From positions 62,001 through 126,000 of the forward strand of contig CAWAJT010000009.1 of assembly GCA_963782415.1 (NCBI GenBank): 64,000 nt of DNA, given 5' to 3'. The position numbers and the translations under genes are program-made. The notes beneath the pieces were generated by a model. The model was not told the DNA's origin. It did no database searches and saw only the letters and a list, made by a program, of their open reading frames with translations. This document shows positions 54,603 through 63,507 of the stretch, one piece after another; the first letter of the stretch is position 1; each line of letters begins with the position of its first letter. This DNA comes from Bog-473 sp963782415 (GTDB lineage: Bacteria; Actinomycetota; Acidimicrobiia; Acidimicrobiales; RAAP-2).

Positions 54603-55146
54603 CTCCAAGCTTGCACCTCTGAGGACGCGATTCGCTCGGAGGCGAGTTTGGCGATGTGTCGCACGATCGCCAATCGTCCTGCCGTCGGGCGCGGAAGGAG
54701 TTTCGCCTCGGGCGGTTTGGACACGTGCCCTGACCGCCAGAAAGGATCCCAACGGGACGGAACCCGCGATCAACGCCCTGGCAACAAGGTGGTCTGTCCG
54801 TCTATCCGGACAGACGCAATGATGGTGCCCGTTCGCTTACGCCGAACGGTCGACGAGGCGCCGGCCGTCGCGTCGGTTGGCAGTCGCGGCGACAGCGACG
54901 ACAGGGCGCTTGCCGAGACCATCAACGAGCTCCACCAGTCCGAGCTCATTTGCGACGGGCATGAATGCCCTGGCGCACCGTCTATGTGTGTCGAACTCGC
55001 GCCCACGGCCGTGTCCAATGGCGGAACGACGAGCGACCGCTCAAGCGATTTGGCTACGTGCCATTCCCGACCCAGCAATTTTGGACGAAGTTAGAGGACT
55101 CGAGCGCCCGGCGTCACCCAAACACCCGCCTTGGACGTGGGTCTGC
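54603..55146. other. Region without intact genes, holding an IS3 remnant
   Basis: About 540 bases between the Ig-like protein and the minus-strand hydrolase. The only recognisable content is the transposase fragment listed separately; the left 250 bases show nothing. Confidence 0.55.
54870..55110 (+). mobile_element. IS3-family transposase (OrfB) C-terminal remnant
   Basis: One frame reads 'SVGSRGDSDDRALAETINEL' then 'HQSELI', the DDE integrase region with the catalytic Glu of IS3-type OrfB (S.GDsyDNalAEt.n...K.ELI). From about 54966 another frame reads 'PWRTV' and 'VQWRNDERPLKRFGYVP', the usual end (W.NdrRpH..lGy.PP). The two pieces are frameshifted and the first two-thirds of the transposase is missing, so it is dead. 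Confidence 0.75.
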
Positions 55147-56358
55147 TCACGAGCCCGCTCTTTGCACAATCCGAGCGCGCCATGCGGACGACTCGGAACG
55201 CACAAGGCCGACGAGATTCCCTAGTGCAAGGTTCACGTCATAGGGATGCAGCCCCCACTTCGGACCGAGGACATCGGAGACGACAGGTCGCGGATCAGGG
55301 GCGTTGTCCTTGACATCGACCATGAGCACGTTGGCACCAGCCACGTCTTCGCAACGAGCCTGATAAAGGCCGGGATAGGTCACCCAGGGTGTGGAGACGG
55401 TCTTCTTCGCGTTTGGTGGTCCGGTCGACGACGAGCTGGCTGACCCTCTGGCGCCCTGGCTCGGGAAGTAGGCCTGCAGGACACCGGAGCCACCGCCAAG
55501 TGCGGCGGGATTAGTGCAGAGCACCTCCAGATCGCGACTCGTCGAGCCTCCTAAGCCCGACGCCGCGCTGATGCTGGTACCGATCCGACCGAAGAAGCTG
55601 TCGGCGGGAGGTGTCATGTCGAAGCTCGAGTACGCAATCACGCAACCGGTCTCGGTGGCGCGTTCACACGCCGGGATGTGGGTGAAGTCACCTCCCACAT
55701 CCTTTCCTCGGGGCACGGTGACATTGCCACCCACGATGATGGCCGACACAAGTCGCTGGCGGAGAGTCGGATCAAGGTCGATTTCGCGTTTCATGAGCGC
55801 GATGAGCATCGACGCTCCCTGCGAGTGTCCGATGAGCACGATCCCACGGCCGTGGTTGTAATGGGCCAGGTAGTCGTTCCAAGCAGACAAGAGCGAGCCG
55901 TACGCCGTGACAGCAGCGTTCGGGTTGATCTTGCCGCTCGCGATGGCGGCCCGTGTGACCTGTTTGTACATCGGGGCGTAGACCCGGCAGACTTGCGAGA
56001 AGCGAGCCGCCTGGGCAACGGCGACAGCACGTTCTTCGGGATCAATCTGAAGGTCGGCATTGGCTCCTGGCTCCACGCTGACCGTCGGATAGACGTAGAA
56101 GCAGTCAACGGGAGCTTTGGTATCTGGCTTGGCCCGGACAATGGATGTGCGTCCGCTTGCCCGGATTGCCTTGGCCGTCACGTCACCGGCGCAGGGATCA
56201 TGGGCAACGCCCGGCCTACAGAGCCACACCGTGTCACCCGATGGGGCCTGCGTCGTCAAGGTCGAGACGTCCCCGGCGACACTTGCAGCCGGCCCCGCGA
56301 GCACGCTGACCGCCACAACGACGAACGAGACCCCGAGGGCGCGGTACACCAGGCTCAC
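55147..56358 (-). CDS. Secreted DUF3089-type alpha/beta hydrolase
   Basis: 403 residues with an N-terminal signal ('VSFVVVAVSVLAGPAASVAG'). 'TVWLCRPGVAHDPCAGDVTA' and 'DCFYVYPTVSVEPGANADLQ' open the domain, and the nucleophile elbow is 'GIVLIGHSQGASMLIALMKR' (GxSxG). 'GLHPYDVNLALGNLVGLV' near the end contains the candidate His. DUF3089 proteins are lipase/esterase-like. The gene follows the next hydrolase with 19 bases between, on the same strand. Confidence 0.8.
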   Translation of the reverse strand: MSLVYRALGVSFVVVAVSVLAGPAASVAGDVSTLTTQAPSGDTVWLCRPGVAHDPCAGDVTAKAIRASGRTSIVRAKPDTKAPVDCFYVYPTVSVEPGANADLQIDPEERAVAVAQAARFSQVCRVYAPMYKQVTRAAIASGKINPNAAVTAYGSLLSAWNDYLAHYNHGRGIVLIGHSQGASMLIALMKREIDLDPTLRQRLVSAIIVGGNVTVPRGKDVGGDFTHIPACERATETGCVIAYSSFDMTPPADSFFGRIGTSISAASGLGGSTSRDLEVLCTNPAALGGGSGVLQAYFPSQGARGSASSSSTGPPNAKKTVSTPWVTYPGLYQARCEDVAGANVLMVDVKDNAPDPRPVVSDVLGPKWGLHPYDVNLALGNLVGLVRSESSAWRARIVQRAGS

Positions 56359-56377
56359 AGGCGCTCAGTTGTCGACA

Positions 56378-57466
56378 TCACGATTCCGAACCACGATGGG
56401 CCTCGAAGAATTCAACGTTCGGAACCTTGAATTCCGCATTGAACTGATGTTCTCCGATAGCCGCCAAGGTCTCGTCCCGTACGTCTTGCCGTTGGGCCCG
56501 CGAGAGAGCGCTCGGCAGAGTGACCTTGCTCGTGAACGGGTCTTGGCTGGTCCTGGAGATCCGGGGAAGCGCAACGATGAGGTTGCCCTGGGCGTCAATA
56601 ATCCGCGCTCTCTGGTAGGCGTCAACGATGGACCTAGCCATGAAGGAGTTGACGCCGGGAATGCGCAAGTATCGGGACGCCATGAGCGGCCGTTGGCGGA
56701 CTTCCTCAAGTCTGGTCGGTGTGCCCTTGGCCGCGATGCGCTGCAAGTCACTGCGCTCATGCATCGGCCTGGTACGGGTGTCGTTTTGTCCGATGACCAT
56801 GAAGGTCGGCACGCGGAGTCCTCCCGTGCGGAAGACGACGGCTCTGGGAGCCGACATATAGAGAGCGACCGCTCCCACGGGCATTTCGGATCTCTCTGAC
56901 ACCGCAGCCCAGAGTGCAGCGAAGGCTGCACCGTTGGACATCCCGATGCCGTAGGTCGGCGTGAGGGTGCTCACCGAGGTGGAGGCCACCACATGTTGGC
57001 GGAGGCGAGCGACTCGGGCGAGGTCGAGGTTCGTCCGCAGCGAGGCATCGGTCACGTCCCATTGCCTACTCTGGCGATTCGTGCTGTCCGTTGCTACGAA
57101 CCCATAGCCCTGGGAGACCAAGGTGTTCAACACATCGACGGTCTCGAGCCTCGCGACGAAGCCGACCCCGCCACCACTCCCGTGGAACATGTAGACGACG
57201 CCTCTGGGATGTGCCGGTATGGATTCGACGACCGGGTGACCCCCGAACATCGAACGGACCTCACTGAAGATGGGTTTCACTGGCGCCGCCGAGACCCCGA
57301 GGGCAGGATCGATCGGAGGCGTCTCTGTACGACTCAAAGGCGTCGCAGAGGCCCATGAAGGCGAAGGGGTCACGGCCCAGGCACAAGCTCCGGCGAGACC
57401 CCAGACGAGTACGGCAGACCCGAGCCACGACCACCCTCCATGCCAGTTGCCGCGGGTGCCGCTCAC
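56378..57466 (-). CDS. Secreted alpha/beta hydrolase (PHB-depolymerase/PET-hydrolase-like)
   Basis: 362 residues from a GTG start. The signal region is 'WLGSAVLVWGLAGACAWAVT'. 'GVVYMFHGSGGGVGFVARLE' provides the oxyanion region, 'TYGIGMSNGAAFAALWAAVS' the GxSxG Ser, and 'VPTFMVIGQNDTRTRP' the Asp. The candidate His is in 'EHQFNAEFK'. It is the first gene of a two-gene unit with the DUF3089 hydrolase. The substrate is unknown; an extracellular ester is the family expectation. Confidence 0.75.
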   Translation of the reverse strand: MSGTRGNWHGGWSWLGSAVLVWGLAGACAWAVTPSPSWASATPLSRTETPPIDPALGVSAAPVKPIFSEVRSMFGGHPVVESIPAHPRGVVYMFHGSGGGVGFVARLETVDVLNTLVSQGYGFVATDSTNRQSRQWDVTDASLRTNLDLARVARLRQHVVASTSVSTLTPTYGIGMSNGAAFAALWAAVSERSEMPVGAVALYMSAPRAVVFRTGGLRVPTFMVIGQNDTRTRPMHERSDLQRIAAKGTPTRLEEVRQRPLMASRYLRIPGVNSFMARSIVDAYQRARIIDAQGNLIVALPRISRTSQDPFTSKVTLPSALSRAQRQDVRDETLAAIGEHQFNAEFKVPNVEFFEAHRGSES

Positions 57467-57785
57467 GATGGAATCTTGACCTCTCCCGTGTCAGGTTTGT
57501 GTGGGTGAAACGTGAGGGTTCGGTGAGCATCCGCTCGAAGGTCGCGGCACGCATCTGTTGCCGACAACTCAGTGCCTGATGAGGCACCTTGGTCCGAGGG
57601 GGCGGCGCAGCCGGCAGCCGCTCGAGTCGTGTCGTGTCGACTCGAGTCGAGTCACCGCGGCACCGCGTCGCCGTGCTACCGGAGTTGGAAACTGTTGCGC
57701 AGAGTTCGCCACATCGCCACGGCAGGTGACCTACAGCGAACCCTGCAAGCCTGAATCGACGACCAGGAAGTGATTAGCCGATCCT
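57467..57785. other. Intergenic stretch with a CTCGAGTCG inverted repeat
   Basis: No gene seen in about 320 bases. It contains exact 9-base arms CTCGAGTCG (57621-57629) and CGACTCGAG (57638-57646) with an 8-base spacer. The half site is also in the palindrome at 9029-9057. Confidence 0.5.
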
Positions 57786-58037
57786 TCAGTTCTTCCGCGC
57801 TGGTGTCTCCCGTTTCACCGCTCCACCGGTCAGCACGGCCAACACCTCCCCGATCGCCTGCCCACGATCCCTCAGTTCCGGCAGCGACAGGGGCTCTGCA
57901 GTGCGTCGTCAAGACGAGAGTGGCTCCGTGATGCCGAGTTCGGCCGCGATGTCGCGCAGGCGTATCTCCGGATCGTGGGCGATGCAGAGCAGAACCCGTC
58001 CGTGGTTGGTGAGAAAGGTCCAGTTGGGCACGGACAC
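57786..58037 (-). pseudogene. Winged-helix (MarR-like) regulator with internal deletion
   Basis: From a GTG at 58037 or 58031 the protein reads 'VPNWTFLTNHGRVLLCIAHD' and 'PEIRLRDIAAELGITEP', the usual start of a small actinobacterial winged-helix family, but a stop follows six codons later. Further on, another frame reads 'EPLSLPELRDRGQAIGEVLA' and ends 'RETPARKN' at 57786, a plausible C-terminus. The piece normally between them (recognition helix and wing, about 30-35 residues) is gone. The remains therefore could not bind DNA in the normal way. Confidence 0.65.
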
Positions 58038-58040
58038 ACT

Positions 58041-58088
58041 CTATGCATAGAACTAGAAATACCTTGCTAGTTTTCTAGATCTATAGTA
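58041..58088. promoter_or_regulatory. AT-rich region with TTTCTAG inverted repeats
   Basis: A lower-GC stretch unlike its surroundings. It has the palindrome CTATGCATAG (58041-58050), the pair CTAGAAA (58053-58059) / TTTCTAG (58072-58078), and the nested pair AACTAG/CTAGTT. It lies directly upstream of the broken regulator and about 75 bases before the surface protein, so it probably held divergent promoters and the regulator's operator. Confidence 0.55.
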
Positions 58089-58160
58089 CGATGCCAAGAC
58101 ACCTCGAACGTCCGTCACCGACGGTTGTCTATTTCGGGGTATCCAAGAGGGGGGGCGACC

Positions 58161-59254
58161 GTGTGGTCAGCCTTATCACTGTCGTCGTTGTGTTCTCGTA
58201 GTGCTCGTCGTGGCACCAGCAGCTCAAGGCGAGTCATCCGGCGCTGTTCTGTAGCCGCAGTAGCAGCCGCGACTGCATTCGCAGGCGTCTCAGCTCTCGG
58301 CATCGCCGTTGCACCAGCTGCCTCCGGGGCTACGACCACCGCCCCTTCGATCACTCAGTGCAATCCGCCAGACTTTCCGACCGGAGCCGGGTTCCAGGTG
58401 ACCTGCACGGTGACGATCGTGAACAGCACGTCCTCGACGGGTGCGACCAGTTCGACTGTGACCACGAGTGCATGTTTGGCGGCGGCAGGAGTCGTATTTC
58501 CCTCCTGCCCGCTGAACCTTGGGCCGATCACCAGCACGACATCTTCGACGCAACTCGTCACTTCGGTAAACCAGTGCAACGGGATCGCGACGGGCGGCGG
58601 AAGTAACGTGTATTGCAACGTGACGGTCACCAACGACGTTCCGGTCGGAACGTCGACCTCGGACGTCACGGTCGACCAATGCATCGGATCGGCTACCGGC
58701 GGGGGGGACACCGAGGTATGCAACCCCTCCGGCAGTACAACCAATGCCACGGTCACGCAATGCAACGGTTCGGCGACCGGCGGCGGAACCATAGCCTCGA
58801 TATCGGCGGTGGATTGCACGGTCACGGGTGCCGCTTCGGCGCTGCCCGTCACCATCAACCAGTGCAATGGCAGCGCGACCGGTGGAGGGAGTGCCGTGAC
58901 CTGCATGGCCACGGAGCAGAACGATTTCGTGACCGCGCCGCCACCACCACCACCACCACCTCGCCTCCCGGGTCTGGCGTCGCGCCGAGTGCGAGCAGCG
59001 GTTCTGGATCGACTGGGCTCACCGGGTCGTCGCCGGGAGCTGGGGGCGCAACCGGCTCGCCAACAGTCGCGGCGACGTTGGGTGCAATACCCTCCGGCGG
59101 AGCACAGACCGGATTGGGCGGAGCATCGCACTCTCGCGACAGCAGCCTCTTGCTCGCGTCGTTGCTCGCATTTGTCGGGGCGGGACTTGCGTTGACTCTT
59201 GCCTACCTCCGCCGCCGGACCCTCTCCCGTCAAAGCGCCCTTGAAACGCCATGA
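58161..59254 (+). CDS. Surface protein with QCNGSATGGG repeats; C-terminal anchor frameshifted
   Basis: GTG start at 58161 after GAGGGGGGG. A signal peptide ('VIRRCSVAAVAAATAFAGVS') leads to a Ser/Thr-rich region with at least four units built on 'QCNGSATGGG' and a following Cys, so paired cysteines may cross-link. The frame is open to 59195, but after the (CCA)n tract near 58940 it turns Arg-rich. Shifting one base gives 'TTTTTTSPPGSGVAPSASSG', then 'HSRDSSLLLASLLAFVGAGL' with a basic 'RRR' tail, a membrane anchor ending at 59254 and overlapping the sortase ATG (ATGA). That frame is very likely the native one. Confidence 0.7.
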
Positions 59255-59931
59255 CGCCGAGCGCCTGGAATGAGCGCCTTCGCCACTCCATAGGTACGTG
59301 GGGGCTGGTGGCTGGCGTGCTTGTACTGGCCGGATCCGGATGCGCCGTCGCTGGCCTGCAAGATCACCAGCATCCACTGGCCGGGCCGGCGCCCTCCATG
59401 AGGGTGCCCAGAGCCGTGAAGCCCAAGGTCGCGGCGTCCAAGAGCGCAATATTCGCCACCGCCAGATCCACACCCGTCGAGTTGAACATCCCCGCTCTCT
59501 CGATTGCAGTCTCGTTGTCGACTCTCGGACTCAACGCCGATGGCACGGTGCGAGTGCCGACCGACGTCCAGCAGCCTGGCTGGTATGGCTTGGGGCCATC
59601 CCCAGGCCAGATTGGCTCAGCGGTGATTTTGGGGCATGTTGACTCCCAGGAAGGTCCCGCCGTGTTCTTCGATCTGCGGTCCCTCACCTTCGGAGACATC
59701 GTGGATGTGACCCTGGCCGATGGAGTCACCGCACAATTCGAAGTCACCTCGGCGGCGACGTACCTCAAGACAGACTTCCCGGATCAGCTGGTCTATGCAT
59801 CGCACGGCTACAGCGCTCTGCAGTTGGTCACCTGCGGAGGGGACTTCGACACGCAAACGGGCCACTACCTCTCCAACACTGTCGTCTACACATCCTTGGT
59901 GGCTCTCATTCCGCCTGGCAACGTTTCATAA
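59251..59931 (+). CDS. Class F-type sortase
   Basis: 226 residues: an N-terminal membrane segment ('WGLVAGVLVLAGSGCAVAGL'), then the sortase barrel. 'VELNIPALSIAVSLSTLGL', catalytic His in 'AVILGHVDSQEGPAVFF' and catalytic Cys in 'LQLVTCGGDFDTQTGHYLSN'. The Arg often found shortly after the Cys is not obvious (HYLSN). Sortases attach surface proteins through a C-terminal signal. Its ATG overlaps the end of the shifted surface-protein frame, so the two are a natural substrate-enzyme pair, although no LPxTG-like motif is evident. Confidence 0.82.
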   Translation: MTPSAWNERLRHSIGTWGLVAGVLVLAGSGCAVAGLQDHQHPLAGPAPSMRVPRAVKPKVAASKSAIFATARSTPVELNIPALSIAVSLSTLGLNADGTVRVPTDVQQPGWYGLGPSPGQIGSAVILGHVDSQEGPAVFFDLRSLTFGDIVDVTLADGVTAQFEVTSAATYLKTDFPDQLVYASHGYSALQLVTCGGDFDTQTGHYLSNTVVYTSLVALIPPGNVS

Positions 59932-60006
59932 CCCGCGTCGCGAATCACCCTTCGAAGGGTCGCGCCTCTTATCTCTGCTGCTCAAGACACTGCGGCTCTT
60001 CGGATC

Positions 60007-60465
60007 TCAGCGGAGAGTGCCGCGTCCGGAGGCCCCCTTGAATTGGGCGAAGCGGACGAGCTCCCCGAGGATGGTGGCGGTCCCGTCAAGGTCCCTCGTG
60101 CAAGAGAAGGCGCGCAGAGGCTCATTGACGCGCCAGGCGATGCCACCCTCCGCACCGGGGTCGCCCTGGGCGAGCAGCGACCACAGTCGCTCGGTGGCAC
60201 CTTGATCGAGAGTCTCTTCGCCGCGCAGCAACACCCGCCGACCCGAAACAGCGGATCGTCGCGTCGACCCCGATGTCCGGTCTGTTCGGTCTGAACACAA
60301 CGGCGGACGGCGCCGCCCCTGGGACTTTTCGACCAACAGCTCGCCGTGGCGACCCCGGCGCTCGTCGCGCAGAACCCGGACGTCTTTGAGGTCCACAAGG
60401 GTAGCGAGGATCTCGCCCAGGGTGGAATGGCCAAGGTGCTTCTGAGACGTTGGCTCACACCACAA
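60007..60465 (-). mobile_element. ISL3-family transposase remnant, internally deleted
   Basis: The open frame joins two distant parts of an ISL3 transposase: 'ATLVDLKDVRVLRDERRGRH' and 'GELLVEKSQGRRRPPLCS' (N-terminus before the zinc-finger), followed directly by 'EETLDQGATERLWSLLAQGD' and 'GIAWRVNEPLRAF', which lie near the C-terminus in full elements. The DDE core between them is missing. Confidence 0.65.
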
Positions 60466-60670
60466 CCCTGGAGCACCTTCGCCTGATTCAGGGGGACCTC
60501 CGGAGGTGGCACTCCCCGCTGAGATCAGAAGAGCTGCTTACTTCGGAGGACCCCCGAATCCCTTGAGGCCATGTACAGCGCCAGAGTCCAGCTCTACGAT
60601 GTCTTGCTACATCACCGAGAGCGGAAGACGGTATATGAGTTCAGGAGATAGGCGACATCCCATGCGGGGA

Positions 60671-60814
60671 TGTATCAAGACATAGGAGACACCCAAGTGG
60701 AAGGGGTCTCTTATGGACAAGGGCCGGTTCCTGATCGATGTGCCCCTCGAAACGGGCCGTCCGATCGCCGAGTTGGCGGCGGCCCACGACGTGTCCCGGG
60801 GCTGGCACTACGAG
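60671..60814 (+). mobile_element. IS481-family left end and transposase N-terminus
   Basis: A terminal-repeat-like TGTATCAAGACATAGGAGAC begins at 60671, and 42 bases on, an ATG opens 'MDKGRFLIDVPLETGRPIAE' and 'LAAAHDVSRGWHYE'. This matches the helix-turn-helix start of IS481-type transposases. The similarity stops near 60814, so only the left end remains. Confidence 0.65.
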
Positions 60815-60939
60815 CAGACATTTGGGTCCACAACAATGTCCACACAAACGTCTGCGCTCCAGGCCTCGGGGACGACCAGGGCGCGAGTTCACTTGGAGGC
60901 TCGATCCGCGGTAATGAAACCGGAGCGCACCCGAAGGGA

Positions 60940-61752
60940 TCACGCACCGCAAACGGCGGCCGGGCCCGGCGTGGGAAGGGCGTTGACGGCGGCCAGATTG
61001 GCCGCCGTGCACCGCACCAGGTTCGCCAGCCCGACCGGCGTGAGCCGATCGCACACCCAATCCCAGTGGAGCGACACGGTGTCGCCCACCGCTACCTGGG
61101 GGGCCAAGCGCACTCCGTGGAGGCTGCGCCGCGCGACCTCCACCTCTTCTGGGCCAAGCACCAGCCGTGATCCGTCGAAGCCCAGGAGGCGGTTCCGCAC
61201 GGTGACCAGGTCGCCGGTGACGGCTTCCACGTAGCCCCAGCGGATGCGGCAACGGTCGAGGACTGTGAGAGGGGCGCCCTCCATCCCCGCCCGCAGCAGT
61301 CCCAGCCACGGGTACACCGCAAAGACGTGGAAGCTGTGCTGGCACACCCCGCCCAGGGGCACTGCGGAGGCCACATGTCCGAACCGCCGGCCGGCCCGGT
61401 CCTCGAAACGGTCGCTCAGCGATGACAACAGAGCGGAGTCCGGCACCTTCTCGAGCAGCGAGTTGCCCACCCAGTAGGCCTCGACCACACGGGTGTCGAG
61501 GGGATCGGCGATGCCGTTGCACCCAGCGATCAGCTCGAGGTATGGCCACGCGCCAGCGAACCCGGTGGCCAGGTGCGCCAGCTCCGCCAGGTCGAGGCCG
61601 TCAGAGGCCGACTCGAGGAGCGCGCCCGGATCGGAGGGCCCGCAGTAACCGAGCTCATTGGGTGGGTAGGCGTAGCGGGCGAACAGCAGCGGCCCGGCCG
61701 GCGCCGATCGCGACGCGCCGGCACGCAGCGATTCGACGGCCCGATCGCTCAT
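60940..61752 (-). CDS. DUF6390 family protein of a hydrogenase operon
   Basis: 270 residues from the ATG at 61752, which overlaps the transporter stop (ATGA). 'PLLFARYAYPPNELGYCGPS' opens the protein, followed by 'GAWPYLELIAGCNGIADPLD', 'VVEAYWVGNSLLEKVP' and 'CQHSFHVFAVYPWLGLLR'. I match this to DUF6390, known to me only from actinobacterial [NiFe]-hydrogenase neighbourhoods. Conserved Cys and His ('GVCQHSFHVF') could bind metal, but no function is established. It is the last gene of the operon. Confidence 0.7.
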   Translation of the reverse strand: MSDRAVESLRAGASRSAPAGPLLFARYAYPPNELGYCGPSDPGALLESASDGLDLAELAHLATGFAGAWPYLELIAGCNGIADPLDTRVVEAYWVGNSLLEKVPDSALLSSLSDRFEDRAGRRFGHVASAVPLGGVCQHSFHVFAVYPWLGLLRAGMEGAPLTVLDRCRIRWGYVEAVTGDLVTVRNRLLGFDGSRLVLGPEEVEVARRSLHGVRLAPQVAVGDTVSLHWDWVCDRLTPVGLANLVRCTAANLAAVNALPTPGPAAVCGA

Positions 61753-62732
61753 GTCGCCATCACGTGGCGCGGCATGTGCCGAGCCACCAACGCGGTGCCG
61801 GCCGTGATCAGCGCCAACCCGAGCCACTCCGGCGCTAGGGACTGGGTCCCGGCCAGCGCTTGCAGCGCAGCAGTGATCAGAGAGCTCGCCACCAGGATCG
61901 ATGTGATGTCGATGGCGCGGGCTCGACTGAGGGCAGTCATCCATGTGCCGACGTAACCGGCCAGCAACAGCCCGGTGAACAGGACCCAAACCAGCTGGCC
62001 GCGATTGAGGGCGAACAGTGACGCAATGCTGCCCTCGGCCGCCAGGTAGCCGAGCAGGCCCGCGGATCCAACCCCCATGCGGACCAGCGAAACCGTGGCC
62101 GGAGAGATGCCAGAGAGCAGCCTCTTGGCCACCACCACCTCGACCGCCCACAGCAATGTGGCCGCCAGGACGAGGGATGTACCACTCCCCCAAGCCAGGT
62201 GACCGATCCCATTCGACAGCGCGACTTCGCCCCCGATGAGAAGGGCGATGGCGGCGATGTTCCACCTCGCCGCTCGCTCGTGAAGACAAGGGCCGGCCAG
62301 CAGCACCACCCAGATCACCAAGGTGTCGTGCAGGAAGGCAGCGGGAGTCGCCGTGGTGCGGGCGAGCCCGTTGAAAAAGAGCACGAAGGCCAGGCCACCG
62401 CCGATGATACCCACGTAGGCCAGCCCCACCCACGTGAGGGCACCGCGGGTGCCCGGGACAATTCGCCCCGGCGCTGCAACCCAGCGGGCGGCCATGTCAC
62501 TCCTCGCCATTGAGCGACGCCTCCAGGCCGAGGCCGCCAGCGTGCCGGCGACAAGACCGAGGAAGGCAACCAGGTTCTTTCCTGTGGTGTAGACCGAAGG
62601 CGACGGCACGTGATGCACGCCGTAACTGTTGGCGAACACCGAGATCCCGCTGATGACGGCGGTAATACCGGCTACCAGCAGCCCGCTCATCCCGACGCGT
62701 CCCGCGGTCCGACGCGTCGTCGTTTCGCTCAC
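61749..62732 (-). CDS. EamA/DMT-family transporter
   Basis: 327 residues from a GTG start that overlaps the hypC stop (GTGA). About ten membrane segments fall into two EamA repeats; 'GGGLAFVLFFNGLARTTATP' and 'AAFLHDTLVIWVVLLAG' end the first and 'ARAIDITSILVASSLITAAL' is in the second. Drug/metabolite-type exporters move small metabolites; a role tied to the hydrogenase (for example a cofactor precursor or metal complex) is only inferred from the tightly overlapping operon. Confidence 0.85.
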   Translation of the reverse strand: MSETTTRRTAGRVGMSGLLVAGITAVISGISVFANSYGVHHVPSPSVYTTGKNLVAFLGLVAGTLAASAWRRRSMARSDMAARWVAAPGRIVPGTRGALTWVGLAYVGIIGGGLAFVLFFNGLARTTATPAAFLHDTLVIWVVLLAGPCLHERAARWNIAAIALLIGGEVALSNGIGHLAWGSGTSLVLAATLLWAVEVVVAKRLLSGISPATVSLVRMGVGSAGLLGYLAAEGSIASLFALNRGQLVWVLFTGLLLAGYVGTWMTALSRARAIDITSILVASSLITAALQALAGTQSLAPEWLGLALITAGTALVARHMPRHVMAT

Positions 62733-62989
62733 GTTGCCGACCCTTCCACCTGCTCCAGACGGGCGTTGCCCCGGGCTATCTCGGCGAGGGCCGTCTCACC
62801 CTCTCGTGTGTCCGCCCGGTCGATGGCGTAGCCGCTGTGCACGACGAGCCAATCGCCCGGCTCCGGCTCGGGGTCCGGGGGTTCGAGTGCCAACAACGAC
62901 ACCTCATGCTGCCGGCCGTCCATGTCCTCGACCAGGACCTTGCCCGGACCGCACACCGACCGGACCTGATGCAACGTGCTCAGACACAT
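62729..62989 (-). CDS. hypC: Hydrogenase assembly chaperone HypC
   Basis: 86 residues. It starts 'MCLSTLHQVRSVCGPGKVLV' with the essential Cys2 and continues 'VEDMDGRQHEVSLLALEPP' and 'PGDWLVVHSGYAIDRAD', the HypC/HupF pattern. HypC carries the Fe(CN)2CO unit with HypD and delivers it to the large subunit. Its ATG shares a base with the protease stop (TGATG). Confidence 0.9.
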   Translation of the reverse strand: MCLSTLHQVRSVCGPGKVLVEDMDGRQHEVSLLALEPPDPEPEPGDWLVVHSGYAIDRADTREGETALAEIARGNARLEQVEGSAT

Positions 62990-63507
62990 CAGCTGACCTC
63001 CCTGATCATCTCCGCCACGTGGCGCGCCGCATGTGCCACACCTTCCTCAACCCCTTGGCTCAGGCCCAGGCCCTGCCCGAAGTCGGATCCTTCGATGCCG
63101 ACCACCACCACCCTCGAAGGGGCGCGCTCAATGGCCCGAGCCAGGCGGTAGACGCCGGCAAGCCCGATGCCGTGCGTGCTGTTCATTCCTGACGCCCGTC
63201 CCTCGCGGACCGGCCTTGGCGCGGTCGGATCGAGCTCCACCACCTGGACCGTTCCGGGCGGAGAACCCGAAGACACGGCATCGACGACCACGGCCAAGGC
63301 GGCCCCGTCCCACAGGCCGAGAAGGTCGAGTGGATCGTCCAACGGCCCGACCACAGTCACTCCAGCGCACTGCCGCATCACCACGGAGACCGCGGCAGGG
63401 CCGGCGCCGTCGTCTCGGCGGTACTCGCTGCCCAGGCCGGCCAGCACGACCCTACGGGCATCGCCGGTCACGCGGCCCGTCTCCGCGGTGCTCGCACCGT
63501 CCTTCAT
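62989..63507 (-). CDS. Hydrogenase maturation endopeptidase (HycI/HyaD family)
   Basis: 172 residues from the ATG at 63507, overlapping the large-subunit stop (ATGA). 'VVLAGLGSEYRRDDGAGPAA' has the acidic nickel ligand position, 'ALAVVVDAVSSGSPPGTVQV' the Asp and 'STHGIGLAGVYRLAR' the His of the nickel-sensing site. It removes the C-terminal extension of the large subunit after metal insertion; the substrate is encoded immediately upstream. Confidence 0.9.
   Translation of the reverse strand: MKDGASTAETGRVTGDARRVVLAGLGSEYRRDDGAGPAAVSVVMRQCAGVTVVGPLDDPLDLLGLWDGAALAVVVDAVSSGSPPGTVQVVELDPTAPRPVREGRASGMNSTHGIGLAGVYRLARAIERAPSRVVVVGIEGSDFGQGLGLSQGVEEGVAHAARHVAEMIREVS

Larger units (their letters stand above)
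59932..60939. other. Region of insertion-sequence remnants, no intact gene
   Basis: About 1 kb containing an ISL3-type fragment (60007-60465, minus) and an IS481-type left end (60671-60814, plus), listed separately. Nothing else is recognisable. Confidence 0.6.

Noticed and set aside
61830..61860. GGGAC-N3-GTCCC near 61838 resembling the DosR-like boxes
   Set aside because: The spacer is three bases, not four, and it lies inside the coding sequence of the EamA transporter.
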